A stretch of 64,000 bases of DNA from Ruminococcus sp. (GCA_017411385.1 JAFQQF010000023.1:1-64000), one strand, 5' to 3'; counted from the stretch's first letter, positions 13,925 to 22,978 are shown. The notes: a model not told the origin generated them from the letters alone. Made by a program: numbers and translations.

Positions 13925-15598
13925 ATGAAAAGAGTAATTTCATTACTTCTAGTTCTGGTTTTATCATTAAGCTGTGTTTTGCTTACAGCTTGTGAGGACA
14001 ACAAGGGCTACAAGGACCCCACAGAGAAGCTTGCTAAAATCCCCTCTGAGGATAAGTACAGAAACTATTACCACATCTGGGTTTGTTCCTTTAATGATTC
14101 AAACGGTGACGAAACAGGTGACCTGCAGGGTATTATAGATAAGCTTGACTACATCAACGACGGTAATCCCGAAACAGACACGGATATGGGCTTTGATGCA
14201 ATCTGGCTTTCTCCCATTATGCCTTCTGATTCCTACCATAAGTATGATGTAGATAACTATATGGACATAGATCCCGAGTTTGGTGATCTGGAAACCTTTG
14301 ATAAGCTCATTGAAGAATGCGATAAGCGTGGTATTGCCGTTATTCTTGACTTGGTGCTTAACCATTGCGGAACAGGTCACGAGTTCTGGAAGAAGGCTCT
14401 TGCTGAGGCTAAGGATGGCAATCTTGATGATTATGCAAAGTACTACAGATTCCAGTACGGACTTCCCGGTGTTGAGGGTTGGCGTCAGGTATTTGGCTCC
14501 GCAGGCCTTTGGTATGAGGGTCAGTTCAGCCCCGAGATGCCTGAGTGGAACTTGGAATTTCAGGGTACAAGAGATTACTTTGAAGAGGTTGCAAAGTTTT
14601 GGCTAGACCGTGGTGTTGCAGGCTTCAGACTTGATGCTGTAATGTATATGGAAGACGAAGTAACCGACAGAAACGAGTTTCTTAATTGGTTCTACACCAC
14701 AGCACAGAAGTACAATCCCGATGTGTATATGGTAGGTGAGAACTGGCAGGGCAACTCTTTCCTTTACGATTGCTATGAGTCAGGCATTGACAGCCAGTTT
14801 GCTTTTTCATTCGGAACCTCAGGCGGTAACTTTGCCAGCGCTGTTAACGGTTCAAACGGAGCACAGCTTGCATCTCAGCTTAAAAAGTTCGATAACAACT
14901 CTGTTGAGGCTAATGAGAATGTGATATCAGCAATGTTCCTTTCTAACCATGATATGGTAAGATGCGGAAACTATTTCCCCAGCGGCTTAAGCACTCAGAA
15001 GATGGCGGCTGCCGCATACCTGCTTTCTCCCGGTAATACCTTCACCTACTATGGTGAGGAAATCGGTATGCAGGTTCCCGGCGGATACAAGGATAACGAT
15101 GCTTATTATCGCGGACCTATGATTTGGGATAATGATGTTGAGCCTGACATTTGGTGCACGGCGAATGCGTTTTCTGACTGTCCTTACGGCGGTGTTGCTC
15201 AGCAGACTGACGATGAGAACTCCCTCTTAAGCTTCTATCGCAGAGCAATAAAGATTAAAAATCAGAACCCCGAGATTGCACGCGGACATATTACAGAAAC
15301 CTATGATTTTGACAATAAGGCAATCTGTGCATATAAGGTAGAGTACGAGGGCAAGGCACTTCTGATTATCCACAATATGGATAAAGACGAGGCCCACACC
15401 CTTACACTCACAGACGATATGATGAAGGATGCCGTAATCCGCGGCGACCTGTACTGTCAAAACACAACACCCGACACTACAGGTGAAACTGTTACTACAA
15501 CCGGTGAAGACACCGCAGCTCCTGTTTATGCAAGTCTTGACGGCGAAACTCTGGTGCTTCCTGCACAGTCCTCTGTGGTTATTGGTTGCGACGATTAA
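13925..15598 (+). CDS. Extracellular GH13 alpha-amylase-family lipoprotein
   Basis: This 557-residue glycoside hydrolase cleaves alpha-glucan linkages outside the cell, next to the maltodextrin importer. It has a lipoprotein signal with lipobox LTAC (Cys23), then the (beta/alpha)8 barrel. The four GH13 regions are visible: DLVLNH (142-147), GFRLDAVMY with nucleophile Asp237, VGENW with acid/base Glu272, and LSNHD (His342, Asp343). A Ser/Thr-rich segment near residue 520 interrupts the C-terminal beta domain. I chose ATG 13925 because AGGAGG lies 7 nt before it; the ATG at 13919 is too close, and the long upstream extension would overlap the permease gene. Exact specificity (amylase, neopullulanase or glucosidase) cannot be fixed. 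Confidence 0.92.
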   Translation: MKRVISLLLVLVLSLSCVLLTACEDNKGYKDPTEKLAKIPSEDKYRNYYHIWVCSFNDSNGDETGDLQGIIDKLDYINDGNPETDTDMGFDAIWLSPIMPSDSYHKYDVDNYMDIDPEFGDLETFDKLIEECDKRGIAVILDLVLNHCGTGHEFWKKALAEAKDGNLDDYAKYYRFQYGLPGVEGWRQVFGSAGLWYEGQFSPEMPEWNLEFQGTRDYFEEVAKFWLDRGVAGFRLDAVMYMEDEVTDRNEFLNWFYTTAQKYNPDVYMVGENWQGNSFLYDCYESGIDSQFAFSFGTSGGNFASAVNGSNGAQLASQLKKFDNNSVEANENVISAMFLSNHDMVRCGNYFPSGLSTQKMAAAAYLLSPGNTFTYYGEEIGMQVPGGYKDNDAYYRGPMIWDNDVEPDIWCTANAFSDCPYGGVAQQTDDENSLLSFYRRAIKIKNQNPEIARGHITETYDFDNKAICAYKVEYEGKALLIIHNMDKDEAHTLTLTDDMMKDAVIRGDLYCQNTTPDTTGETVTTTGEDTAAPVYASLDGETLVLPAQSSVVIGCDD

Positions 15599-15620
15599 AA
15601 ACTGAATTAAACATAAAAAC

Positions 15621-15650
15621 AAAAGGCAGACGTGATGTCTGCCTTTTTTC
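15621..15650 (+). terminator. Terminator after the amylase gene
   Basis: AAAAGGCAGAC (15621-15631) pairs with 15637-15647 around GTGAT and runs into TTTTTTC. Confidence 0.9.
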
Positions 15651-15701
15651 GTTGAGTATCCCAGCCTTTTACAAAAGAACTTAAAAAAGCTCATTCAAAC
15701 A

Positions 15702-15734
15702 CCGACAAAACAAAAACACAACTGCAACTATAAT
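15702..15734 (+). promoter_or_regulatory. Candidate Spo0A-dependent spoIIE promoter with long spacer
   Basis: TATAAT (15729-15734) is preceded, 21 bp away, by CCGACA (15702-15707). A 21-bp spacer is known for the Spo0A-activated sigma-A promoter of Bacillus subtilis spoIIE. The minus strand over the -35 reads TTGTCGG, a partial match to the 0A box TGTCGAA. The assignment is inferred from spacing and context. Confidence 0.5.
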
Positions 15735-15794
15735 GAAAGCAGAAGAGAACAGAACTTGTTTTCGGGAATCTGAACGAACAGGACGGAAAAAGTT

Positions 15795-18125
15795 ATGGAT
15801 GCAACAAAATCGGTTAAAAAGAAGCAAGCGCAGGAGTTTCATTTTTCTTCTCTTGCAAAGGAGCTAATTATTCAAGGTGTATACTTTCTTTTAGGAGTGC
15901 TGATTTCTCGCGGTGCGGTGCTGTCAAATCTTTCGCCTTTTGGCGCTTCCTATGTTTCGGCGGTATCCTTGAGGTATACATGGGCATCGCTATTTGGAAG
16001 CGCGTTGGGATATATTCTTTTATCCGGAGTTGATTCCTTCCGCTACATCGCGGTTATTCTTGCAATTGGTGCGTTGAAGTGGTTACTAAGCGATATAAGC
16101 AGGATTACTAAGAGCAGACTTTTTGCGCCTGTGGTTGCCTTTGTGCCGATGCTTCTCACGGGGGTAGCCCTTATGTTTGTGAGCACAAGCAGGATGTCTG
16201 AGTTTGGAATGTGTCTTGTGGAAGCTCTTATATCTGCCACGGGAGCGTATTTTATATCCCGAAGTGCTCAGCTCAGTCTTTCATCTCGAGGGCTTTCAAG
16301 CTTTTCACAGCAGGAAGTGGCAACCCTTACTGTAGCTTTGTGCATACTTATGCTTTCCCTAGGCTCTCTGAGCCTTTGGGGAATCTCAGTCGGCAGGGTA
16401 ATGGCGGTTATAACCGTGCTTATGTGTGCACGATACTCCGGAGTAACGGGAGGAAGCATCAGCGGCATTGCAACGGGTGTGGTATTCAGCTTGGGTTCTA
16501 CGGATATGGCATTCCTTGCAGGAGGTTATGCCTTTGGAGGTCTTGCGGGAGGGTTGTTTGCAACCTTTGGCAAGCTACCTGTAGGTGCGGTGTTTACTCT
16601 GTGCAGTACGGTGATGTCCTTTGCAAGCGATGACAAGCGTTTGGTGTTATCTCTTTTTATAGAGTGTATGCTCTCAACAGGTCTGTTTATGCTTATTCCC
16701 TCAGATTTCGGCAATACTATTCGCTCAGCGTTCCTGCCTTCTCCTCAAAGGGGCAAATCCGAGGCATTGCAGAGAAATGTAACAATGCGCCTTGACCACG
16801 CGGCACACGCTTTGGAGGGAGTTAACGAGTGCGTCAGCGAGGTTTCAAAGAAGCTCAAAAGACAGCTTGACCCTGATTCGGATATGCAGATTTATGAGAA
16901 CGCGGTAAAGTCTACCTGTGCATCTTGCGGACTTAAGGTGTACTGCTGGGACAAGCAGAAGGGACTTACTCAGGATGATTTTTCGAGGCTTACCGAGATA
17001 CTTCGGTACTCGGGCTTTGTCAGCGAAAAAGACGTAAACGACAGGTTTACCAAGAAATGCTGTAAACAGAGGGAGCTTGCAGAAAACATCAACGAAAGCT
17101 ACAAGGAGTACCTTTCTGAGCTTTCGGCACAGCGGAGAATTACTCAGGTGCGGTCGGTGGTGGCAGGGCAGTTTACGGGACTTAGCGATATGCTCTGGGA
17201 TTTAAGCGAGGAGCTTCAGAGCTTTGACGATTATGATACGGATTCATCAGAGCGGATTACAGAAGCACTTAAGAATATCGGAGCTGTGGTGATAGACTGC
17301 AGCTGCAGAGTACACAAATCCTACGGAATGACGGTGGAGCTGGAGCTTGCAAAAAGCCACAAAAAGGAGCTTGATATAAAGGAAATTCACCATACTGTTT
17401 CAAGGTGCTGCGGCAGAAGATTTGAACTGCCCACAGAGAGTCAGACTCACGACAGACTCCGCCTTGTAATGTCAGAAATCTCTGATTACGATGTGGAAAT
17501 CGGTTCATCTCAGCACATTGCAGGCAGCTACAGCCTTTGCGGAGATTGCCTTGATTATTTTTTGAGCGGTACAGGCAGTATGGTGGCAATTATCAGCGAC
17601 GGAATGGGCTCGGGAGGAGCGGCGGCGGTGGACTCCAATATGGCGGTGAGCGTGCTTACAAGACTTCTGAAAGCAGGAATTTCCTATGACTGTGCCCTTT
17701 CGGTGGTGAACTCTTCCTTGATGATAAAGTCTGAGGAGGAGTCCTTGGCAACACTTGACATAGCGGATATAAACCTTTTTTCGGGCAAGGTGAATTTGTT
17801 CAAAGCCGGTGCACCGGTTACCTATATCCGCAAGGGGGGCAGGGTACACCGCAGGGAGCTTCCCTCCTTGCCTGTGGGAATATTAAACGAAGTGAAGTTC
17901 TCGAAGGATGCGGTGACACTTCACGAAGGAGATGCTGTAGTTATGATTTCTGACGGAGCCGTGGTAGGGGACGAGAAATGGCTGGAGGATTTAATCAGAA
18001 CCTGGAAGGAGGCGTCTTGTCAGGATTTTGCATCCCTTGTAGTAAACGAAGCAATGAAACGCAGAAAAGACACCCACGATGACGACATAACCGCCATAGC
18101 AATGAAGCTTGTAGAAAATAATTAA
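15795..18125 (+). CDS. spoIIE: Stage II sporulation protein E, PP2C-type phosphatase
   Basis: This 776-residue membrane serine phosphatase dephosphorylates SpoIIAA at the asymmetric septum and so activates sigma-F in the forespore; it also binds the division machinery. About ten hydrophobic segments fill residues 25-300, a central region with Cys pairs (CASCG, KKCC, SRCCG) and coiled-coil character follows, and the PP2C domain occupies about 570-776 with ISDGMGSG (Asp602), MISDGA and HDDDITAIAMKL (761-772), supplying the metal-binding aspartates. The length and order match the family. It is a single-gene unit with a terminator at 18149-18181, and it marks the host as a spore former. Confidence 0.95.
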   Translation: MDATKSVKKKQAQEFHFSSLAKELIIQGVYFLLGVLISRGAVLSNLSPFGASYVSAVSLRYTWASLFGSALGYILLSGVDSFRYIAVILAIGALKWLLSDISRITKSRLFAPVVAFVPMLLTGVALMFVSTSRMSEFGMCLVEALISATGAYFISRSAQLSLSSRGLSSFSQQEVATLTVALCILMLSLGSLSLWGISVGRVMAVITVLMCARYSGVTGGSISGIATGVVFSLGSTDMAFLAGGYAFGGLAGGLFATFGKLPVGAVFTLCSTVMSFASDDKRLVLSLFIECMLSTGLFMLIPSDFGNTIRSAFLPSPQRGKSEALQRNVTMRLDHAAHALEGVNECVSEVSKKLKRQLDPDSDMQIYENAVKSTCASCGLKVYCWDKQKGLTQDDFSRLTEILRYSGFVSEKDVNDRFTKKCCKQRELAENINESYKEYLSELSAQRRITQVRSVVAGQFTGLSDMLWDLSEELQSFDDYDTDSSERITEALKNIGAVVIDCSCRVHKSYGMTVELELAKSHKKELDIKEIHHTVSRCCGRRFELPTESQTHDRLRLVMSEISDYDVEIGSSQHIAGSYSLCGDCLDYFLSGTGSMVAIISDGMGSGGAAAVDSNMAVSVLTRLLKAGISYDCALSVVNSSLMIKSEEESLATLDIADINLFSGKVNLFKAGAPVTYIRKGGRVHRRELPSLPVGILNEVKFSKDAVTLHEGDAVVMISDGAVVGDEKWLEDLIRTWKEASCQDFASLVVNEAMKRRKDTHDDDITAIAMKLVENN

Positions 18126-18148
18126 AGAAAGGAGCAGAAGGCAAAAGA

Positions 18149-18185
18149 ACGAGCATACAGAGGGAAACTCTGTATGCTCGTTTTT
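18149..18185 (+). terminator. spoIIE terminator
   Basis: A 14-bp stem, ACGAGCATACAGAG (18149-18162) with 18168-18181, has a 5-nt loop and is followed by TTTTT. The minus strand lacks a strong U-tract, but the hairpin could also end the opposing dockerin gene. Confidence 0.88.
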
Positions 18186-18220
18186 GTAGTTTATATCAGA
18201 TTGTTTTGTTGCCCCGATAA

Positions 18221-19246
18221 TCAGTATTCAAGTCCTGCAATGTGCTTCTGAATTGCGGTGGCATCCTTGATGTTTCTCTGACAGTCGCGGTTAAAGTCAG
18301 AGATATACAACAGGGGCGGTGTTTCATCCATATTATTCAGTAATGCATCAAAGTGTTCTATTTTGTCATAACGCTCAAACTTTTCAAGTCCTGCAATACA
18401 CTTCTGAATATACGTGGCATCCCTTACGGTGATTTTTCTGTCCTTGTCCATATCACCAATCAAGTCACCTATTCCGCCCTCAACAAATGCATTTTCAATA
18501 CCTGCTAAGTTCATTTTCAATGCATTTACCAAGTCGATGTACTCTTTGCTTTCAGGCAAATAAACACAGTAACCGTAGTCAAAGGGATGATTTACACCAT
18601 AAGCCCAAAGAACATAATCTCCAAACACATCTGCAATAGGCATAGGACTTTCTGCATTTGTTTCAAAATTAACAAGTACATAGTCGGGGGTTGCTTCGTC
18701 ACCGCTAGCAGGGTTTGAGGATGCATAGTACTCGTAAACCTCGCTGTAATCTACATAATTGCCGATTGCTCTCTTCATAAGCACAGGCAAGAGCTCATCA
18801 ATGTATCTGTCGCTTTCTTTTGAATTTACAACAGAACATCTGTAAGTGAAATATTTAATCGGTGCTAAATCTGTAATCAAGCCGATTTCGTATGCATCTT
18901 CAAGGGTATAGATTTCATCACCGCTGCATACAAACAAACCAAGGTCATAAGGGTAGTATGTTTTGTCAGAATAAAAACGCCAGTTACCGATTGCCTTATA
19001 TACACTCACAGACTCAGGTTCCTGTTTATTACACCAGCCAAAGAACAGCTCTACTCCTTCAATCTCTTGGGTTTCATCTATGCTGATATCTTTTAAATCT
19101 TCGGGCTTCATATCCTCGGACATAACATTTACACAGTAGTCATAAAACTTTTGTTTTAAAGTGGTATCCTCTTGTGCCGCACCCACGGTGGCACAGACAC
19201 CAAAAAGCAAAACTAACACCATTATAAAGCTTAATATCTTTTTCAT
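18221..19246 (-). CDS. Secreted protein with C-terminal dockerin repeats
   Basis: This 341-residue exported protein has a signal peptide (1-23), an unrecognised domain of about 240 residues rich in Tyr and acidic residues, and two C-terminal F-hand repeats of dockerin type: GDMDKDRKITVRDATYIQK (264-282) and SDFNRDCQRNIKDATAIQK (316-334), each ending in IAGLE. The Asp ladder of the calcium loop is complete in the first and partly replaced in the second (D-N-D-Q). Dockerins bind cohesins in cellulosome-like complexes. The N-terminal domain has no hydrolase motif that I can see. AGGAGG lies 7 nt upstream of the ATG. Its upstream region is homologous to that of the dockerin gene at 21890-22783. 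Confidence 0.85.
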   Translation of the reverse strand: MKKILSFIMVLVLLFGVCATVGAAQEDTTLKQKFYDYCVNVMSEDMKPEDLKDISIDETQEIEGVELFFGWCNKQEPESVSVYKAIGNWRFYSDKTYYPYDLGLFVCSGDEIYTLEDAYEIGLITDLAPIKYFTYRCSVVNSKESDRYIDELLPVLMKRAIGNYVDYSEVYEYYASSNPASGDEATPDYVLVNFETNAESPMPIADVFGDYVLWAYGVNHPFDYGYCVYLPESKEYIDLVNALKMNLAGIENAFVEGGIGDLIGDMDKDRKITVRDATYIQKCIAGLEKFERYDKIEHFDALLNNMDETPPLLYISDFNRDCQRNIKDATAIQKHIAGLEY

Positions 19247-19448
19247 AACAAAACCTCCTTTGGATTATTTCACTATTTAGACGTATAAAAAGCGAAAACC
19301 TCACACTAAATGCAGATATTTTCGCATCGATATTTTGTCTAATGTAATTGTATCATCCCGGAATAAGCTACGTCAATAATTCATTATGCCTCTTGATAAA
19401 TTTTGTCTTATTGCACAAGAGGACACACCTTCTTTATTGCAGTTTAAC
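19247..19448 (-). promoter_or_regulatory. Dockerin-gene leader module, copy A
   Basis: It contains a promoter (minus strand TTGACG at 19371-19376, 18 bp, TACAAT at 19347-19352) and a 5' leader of about 100 nt. The whole stretch aligns with 22784-22978. The best conserved blocks are TCTTTATTGCAGTTTAAC (19431-19448), TTTTGTCTTATTGCACAA (19401-19418) and TTTTGTCTAATGTAATTGTA (19333-19352), with CACACTAAAT also shared in the leader. It starts directly beside the terminator of the neighbouring gene. The role of the conserved blocks upstream of the -35 is unknown. Confidence 0.7.
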
Positions 19449-19457
19449 GAAACAAAA

Positions 19458-19493
19458 CCGCCGTCAGAAAGAGGATTTACTCTCTGACGGCGG
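19458..19493 (-). terminator. Terminator of the GH13 glucosidase gene
   Basis: CCGCCGTCAGA (19458-19468) pairs with 19483-19493, with an inner GAG/CTC. On the minus strand TTTTGTTT follows. Confidence 0.9.
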
Positions 19494-19517
19494 TGTGCTT
19501 TATGATTTGATTTTAAA

Positions 19518-21068
19518 TTACTTAGTGCGGACAATTGCAAAGGAAGAAGCGCAGACTGTAGCCTCTTTTTCTGTAAACAGAACCTTGCCGATAGTGTAAA
19601 CTGTTTCTTTGATTTCCTCTGCAAAGGGGATGGTTTCGTCTTTATCGGAGGGGTTTACAAAGATAACATAGTCGCCTCTGCGGTATACAAAGGGATATTT
19701 TTCTTTCTCGGCATACACAACCTCAAAGTCGGAGCCGTTGCCAAGCTGAGGAATTTCGTGGCGAAGCTTGATGATATCGGTTACAACCTTGTAGATTGAG
19801 TCTTCTTTGTCCTTCTGATTCTCAACGGTGGGAGCACCCTCCTGTGAGTCAACAGGCAGATAGAGCTTATCTGCATCTGCTGTGGAGAAGCCCATATTTT
19901 TGGAGGAATCCCACTGCATGGGAGTACGTGAGCCTGTGCGGGAGAATCCGCCTTCCTTGCTCACAAGCTCGCCTTGATAACGCATACCAAGCTCGTCACC
20001 GTAGTAGAGGAAGGGAACACCGGGCATGGTGAAAATCATAGCGTGAGAAAGCTTGATTGTTTCCTTGTCCATATAGTGGGTGGCTCTGGGCATATCGTGG
20101 TTGTTGGTCATAAATGAGATGTAGCCTGTGTCCTTTGTAAGGTTGTAAGCAGGTACATACTCGTCAAGGAAAGCTGTAATATCGCCCTTACCGCTCTTGT
20201 GGAAGAATGCGTGGTTTACGCCCTTTTCGTCAAGGTAACGGAAAAGCTTTGAGTAGCCGTTGCCGTAGTGGTCAAGGTAGAAGTCCATATGGAAACCGCC
20301 GTCAATAATTGCACGCTCGGGATAGCACCACTCAGCAACAAAGGCAGCCTCGGGGTAATCCTTATCAAGCATATCTCTTACATCACGCCAGATTTTTGCG
20401 GTAGCCTTTTTGTCCTTGTCATTCTTAACAAGGGAGTCTGCCATATCAACGCGGAAGCCGTCGGCACCCATATCAAGCCAAAAGCGGATGATGTCCTTGA
20501 GTGCTTCGGCAGATGCCTTTGCGTCAGGGTGGTCAGCAGGTAACTGCCAGTCGGGATGAGTGACCTCTGCAAAGCCGTAGTTTAAAGCAGGCTGAGAGGA
20601 GAAGTAGTTTACAAGGTAGTTTCCGTCACGCTCGCAGATACCGCACATTAAGCGGTACTCAGAGGGTGCATCCCATACGCTGTTTGTGAAAATATAGCGG
20701 TTGGAGTATTCGCTCTTCTTGGCTTTTTTAGCCTCCTGAAACCAAGGGTGAGTATCGGATGTGTGACCGGGAACTAAGTCAAGCAGAACCTTGATGCCCA
20801 TGCTGTGAGCAGTATCCAGCAGTCGCTTCATATCCTCGTTTGTGCCGTAACGCTCTGCTACCTGCTTGTGGTTTCTTACGTCGTAGCCTGCATCCATAAA
20901 GGGAGAGTCGTAGCAGGGGTTGAGCCACAAGGCATTACAGCCTAAGGATTTAACATAGGGGAGCTTCTCAATAATACCCTGCAAATCACCGATACCGTCA
21001 CCGTTGGTATCGTAGTAGCTTTGGGGGTAAATTTCATAAAAAACAGCAGTTTCAAGCCATTTTGGCAT
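19518..21068 (-). CDS. Cytoplasmic GH13 alpha-glucosidase (oligo-1,6-glucosidase type)
   Basis: This 516-residue enzyme has no signal peptide, so it probably splits imported maltodextrin or isomalto-oligosaccharides inside the cell. The N-terminal DTNGDGIGDL (20-29) is the calcium-site loop of this group. GH13 region I is DLVPGH (97-102), region II GFRVDMADS with nucleophile Asp208, region III FVAEW with Glu246, and region IV TNNHD with Asp325. The start ATG has AAGGAGG upstream, and promoter and terminator are both visible. Functionally it complements the lipoprotein amylase and ABC importer at 9849-15598. Trehalose-6-phosphate hydrolase is a related alternative. Confidence 0.92.
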   Translation of the reverse strand: MPKWLETAVFYEIYPQSYYDTNGDGIGDLQGIIEKLPYVKSLGCNALWLNPCYDSPFMDAGYDVRNHKQVAERYGTNEDMKRLLDTAHSMGIKVLLDLVPGHTSDTHPWFQEAKKAKKSEYSNRYIFTNSVWDAPSEYRLMCGICERDGNYLVNYFSSQPALNYGFAEVTHPDWQLPADHPDAKASAEALKDIIRFWLDMGADGFRVDMADSLVKNDKDKKATAKIWRDVRDMLDKDYPEAAFVAEWCYPERAIIDGGFHMDFYLDHYGNGYSKLFRYLDEKGVNHAFFHKSGKGDITAFLDEYVPAYNLTKDTGYISFMTNNHDMPRATHYMDKETIKLSHAMIFTMPGVPFLYYGDELGMRYQGELVSKEGGFSRTGSRTPMQWDSSKNMGFSTADADKLYLPVDSQEGAPTVENQKDKEDSIYKVVTDIIKLRHEIPQLGNGSDFEVVYAEKEKYPFVYRRGDYVIFVNPSDKDETIPFAEEIKETVYTIGKVLFTEKEATVCASSFAIVRTK

Positions 21069-21109
21069 AATTTATTCCTCCTTGGATTTTGATAAAATTA
21101 TCTGTTATT

Positions 21110-21138
21110 AGTGTATCACGTGAAGAACTTTATTTCAA
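21110..21138 (-). promoter_or_regulatory. Promoter of the GH13 glucosidase gene
   Basis: On the minus strand TTGAAA (21133-21138) is 17 bp from TACACT (21110-21115). Confidence 0.55.
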
Positions 21139-21174
21139 CCGGAAAGTTATAAATTTACATCCAAAAACTTTGCA

Positions 21175-21203
21175 TTGCAAAGTACAGCCTGTATGAATAT
21201 TAT
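21175..21203 (+). promoter_or_regulatory. Promoter of the MecA-like gene
   Basis: TTGCAA (21175-21180), 17 bp, TATTAT (21198-21203), 43 bp before the start codon. Confidence 0.5.
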
Positions 21204-21246
21204 GTTATATAGGTACCACTTGAATAAGTATAAGGAGGATAGGGCA

Positions 21247-21816
21247 ATGACCATTGAACAGCTTGATGCTCACAAGGTTTTGATTTCTTTGTGCAATGAA
21301 GATATGGAGAGCTTTTCGCTCAGATTCAACACCCTGAGCTTCTGCGACGAACACTCGCGGAAGGTGCTTGTGCGTCTTACACAGCTTGCCTGTGTCAAAA
21401 CAGGGCTTCAGCTTAATAAGTCGGCTGTGCTTATGGAGGCTCTGCCTCATCAGAGCGGGTGTCTTTTATTGCTGACGGTTTTGGAAAAACCTCATCGCAA
21501 GGTTTACAAGGTAAAGCGATATAAGTCTTTTCCTTGCTTTGTGTTTAATAGTGCAGAGGATTTGCTCAGCTGTGCCGAGAGTATAGGGGAGTTTGAATTC
21601 CCCTTGCACAGAAACTCTCTGTGGCTCTTTGAGGGTAAGTATTACCTGATATTCGATTACCCCGTACTGCACAAAGCCGCAAAAGGTGTGCTGTGTGAAT
21701 ACAGCAAGGAGTCAGAGCGTACAGCGGTATCCCTCTCACGAATCAAAGAGAGCGGAAAACTTCTGTATAAAGACAGGGCAGTTGAAGGGATTTACAAAGC
21801 AATAACCTGCGGATAA
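21247..21816 (+). CDS. MecA-like ClpC adaptor protein
   Basis: A 189-residue protein with the MecA/YpbH layout: an N-terminal domain beginning MTIEQLDAHKVLISLCNEDM (the usual start is MxIERI..xKIrv.i...DL), a linker, and a C-terminal domain with alternating hydrophobic beta strands (LFEGKYYLIFDYPV) that in MecA binds ClpC. MecA delivers regulatory proteins to ClpCP for degradation. I start at ATG 21247, where AAGGAGG lies 8 nt upstream; an upstream ATG would add 24 residues without a ribosome site. The acidic linker typical of MecA is short here. The identification is from the overall pattern and is moderate. Confidence 0.65.
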   Translation: MTIEQLDAHKVLISLCNEDMESFSLRFNTLSFCDEHSRKVLVRLTQLACVKTGLQLNKSAVLMEALPHQSGCLLLLTVLEKPHRKVYKVKRYKSFPCFVFNSAEDLLSCAESIGEFEFPLHRNSLWLFEGKYYLIFDYPVLHKAAKGVLCEYSKESERTAVSLSRIKESGKLLYKDRAVEGIYKAITCG

Positions 21817-21842
21817 ATTGAACACAGCTCAGAAGCATAAAA

Positions 21843-21864
21843 AGGGAGGGCATCTGCCCTCCCT
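21843..21864 (-). terminator. Terminator of the second dockerin gene
   Basis: AGGGAGGGC (21843-21851) pairs with 21856-21864 around ATCT. The minus strand continues TTTTTATG, while the plus strand has no U-tract. Confidence 0.8.
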
Positions 21865-21889
21865 GAATTATTGAAATTTACTTTTATAT

Positions 21890-22783
21890 TCAGCCTTCAA
21901 TATAGCCGCACTTTACTGTCAGGCTTTCGCTGACATATTCCTGCGCACCTTTATCACGTACATACACTGTAATGATGTGTTCACCGTAATCGTCATTTGT
22001 AAGCTCTTCAATCACATACTGATTGTCTTCTGAAAAATCCTGTATTACTTCTCCGTCCCACATAAAGCAATACTCGTACTCTGAGCTTCCCATAATTGCT
22101 AATGCGGTCACGGTAATATCGGTGTCTGCCATATCCATATACTGAACATAACTGCCTGTAAAGAACTGCTTGTCATAATACAAAGCGGCAACAACAGGTG
22201 TTTCGCTTTCATAAGGTGCTACAACCTCGTAAAGAGAGCGTGATTCATTAACTTCGTTTAAGGGATTGTATACGCGCACAGTTATATAGTAGGCACCTTT
22301 TTCTTCAAAAGTATAGGTGAAGGAGTTGTTTTCGGAGCGTTCTGCTACGACCTCATCGTTTACCAGAAATTCATAACTTAAGGGCTCCATATAGCCGTCT
22401 GCCAAAGCGGTAAAGGTAACAGGAGTTCCTGCCATAGCCTTGCCCGAATCAAAGTCTGCATACATAGATACACGGTAAACGTTAGTGTATCCCTGCTCTT
22501 TGGAAAAGCTGTCAATCAAGCCTGCCACATGTTTCTGTATCATTGTGGCATCCTTTACCGTTACCTGTGAATCATTGTCCACATCTGCCCAATATGCAGC
22601 AGCTTCAGATAATTCTGCAAGTGATGCAAGGCTTTTTTGTATAAGGGTTGCATCCTTAACAGTTACCTCGAAATCTGCATCAACATCACCGGGGATATTG
22701 GCTTGTGGCATAGCAGATGCGCACAACACAGAAGCTGTGAGCAAAATTCCAAAGCACATTAAAATACATAAAAACTTTTTCAT
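21890..22783 (-). CDS. Secreted protein with N-terminal dockerin and Ig-like repeats
   Basis: This 297-residue exported protein has a signal peptide (1-24), then two dockerin F-hand repeats, GDVDADFEVTVKDATLIQKS (32-51) and ADVDNDSQVTVKDATMIQKH (66-85), both with a full Asp ladder, followed by about 200 residues of two or three beta-sandwich (PKD/Ig-like) modules with FTYTFEEKGAYYITVRVYNP and similar strands. There is no catalytic domain. Having the dockerin at the N-terminus is less common than at the C-terminus. The leader is homologous to that of the other dockerin gene 2.6 kb away. It may be a scaffold or adhesion component. AGGAG lies upstream of the ATG. Confidence 0.85.
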   Translation of the reverse strand: MKKFLCILMCFGILLTASVLCASAMPQANIPGDVDADFEVTVKDATLIQKSLASLAELSEAAAYWADVDNDSQVTVKDATMIQKHVAGLIDSFSKEQGYTNVYRVSMYADFDSGKAMAGTPVTFTALADGYMEPLSYEFLVNDEVVAERSENNSFTYTFEEKGAYYITVRVYNPLNEVNESRSLYEVVAPYESETPVVAALYYDKQFFTGSYVQYMDMADTDITVTALAIMGSSEYEYCFMWDGEVIQDFSEDNQYVIEELTNDDYGEHIITVYVRDKGAQEYVSESLTVKCGYIEG

Positions 22784-22978
22784 AAAATCAACTCCTAAAT
22801 TGTTTTTTACTTAGATGTAAATAGTACGAAAAAATCACACTAAATATATTTTTGCAATCAATACTTTGTCTACTGTAATTATATCGCAGGAACATAATCA
22901 GGTCAACAAAATGTTGTGTCCCTTGCCAATTTTTGTCTTGTTGCACAATGGGACTCCCTTTCTTTATTGCAGTTTAAC
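22784..22978 (-). promoter_or_regulatory. Dockerin-gene leader module, copy B
   Basis: The promoter (minus strand) is TTGACC (22901-22906), 17 bp, TATAAT (22878-22883). The upstream blocks TCTTTATTGCAGTTTAAC (22961-22978) and TTTTGTCTTGTTGCACAA (22931-22948), and the leader block ending CACACTAAAT, are shared with 19247-19448. As in copy A, the module begins right beside an upstream terminator. Confidence 0.7.

Noticed and set aside
19247..19346. c-di-GMP or other known riboswitch in the shared dockerin leader
   Set aside because: The conserved leader lacks the GNRA-type loops and conserved joining sequences of the c-di-GMP class. I report it as an unassigned conserved leader.
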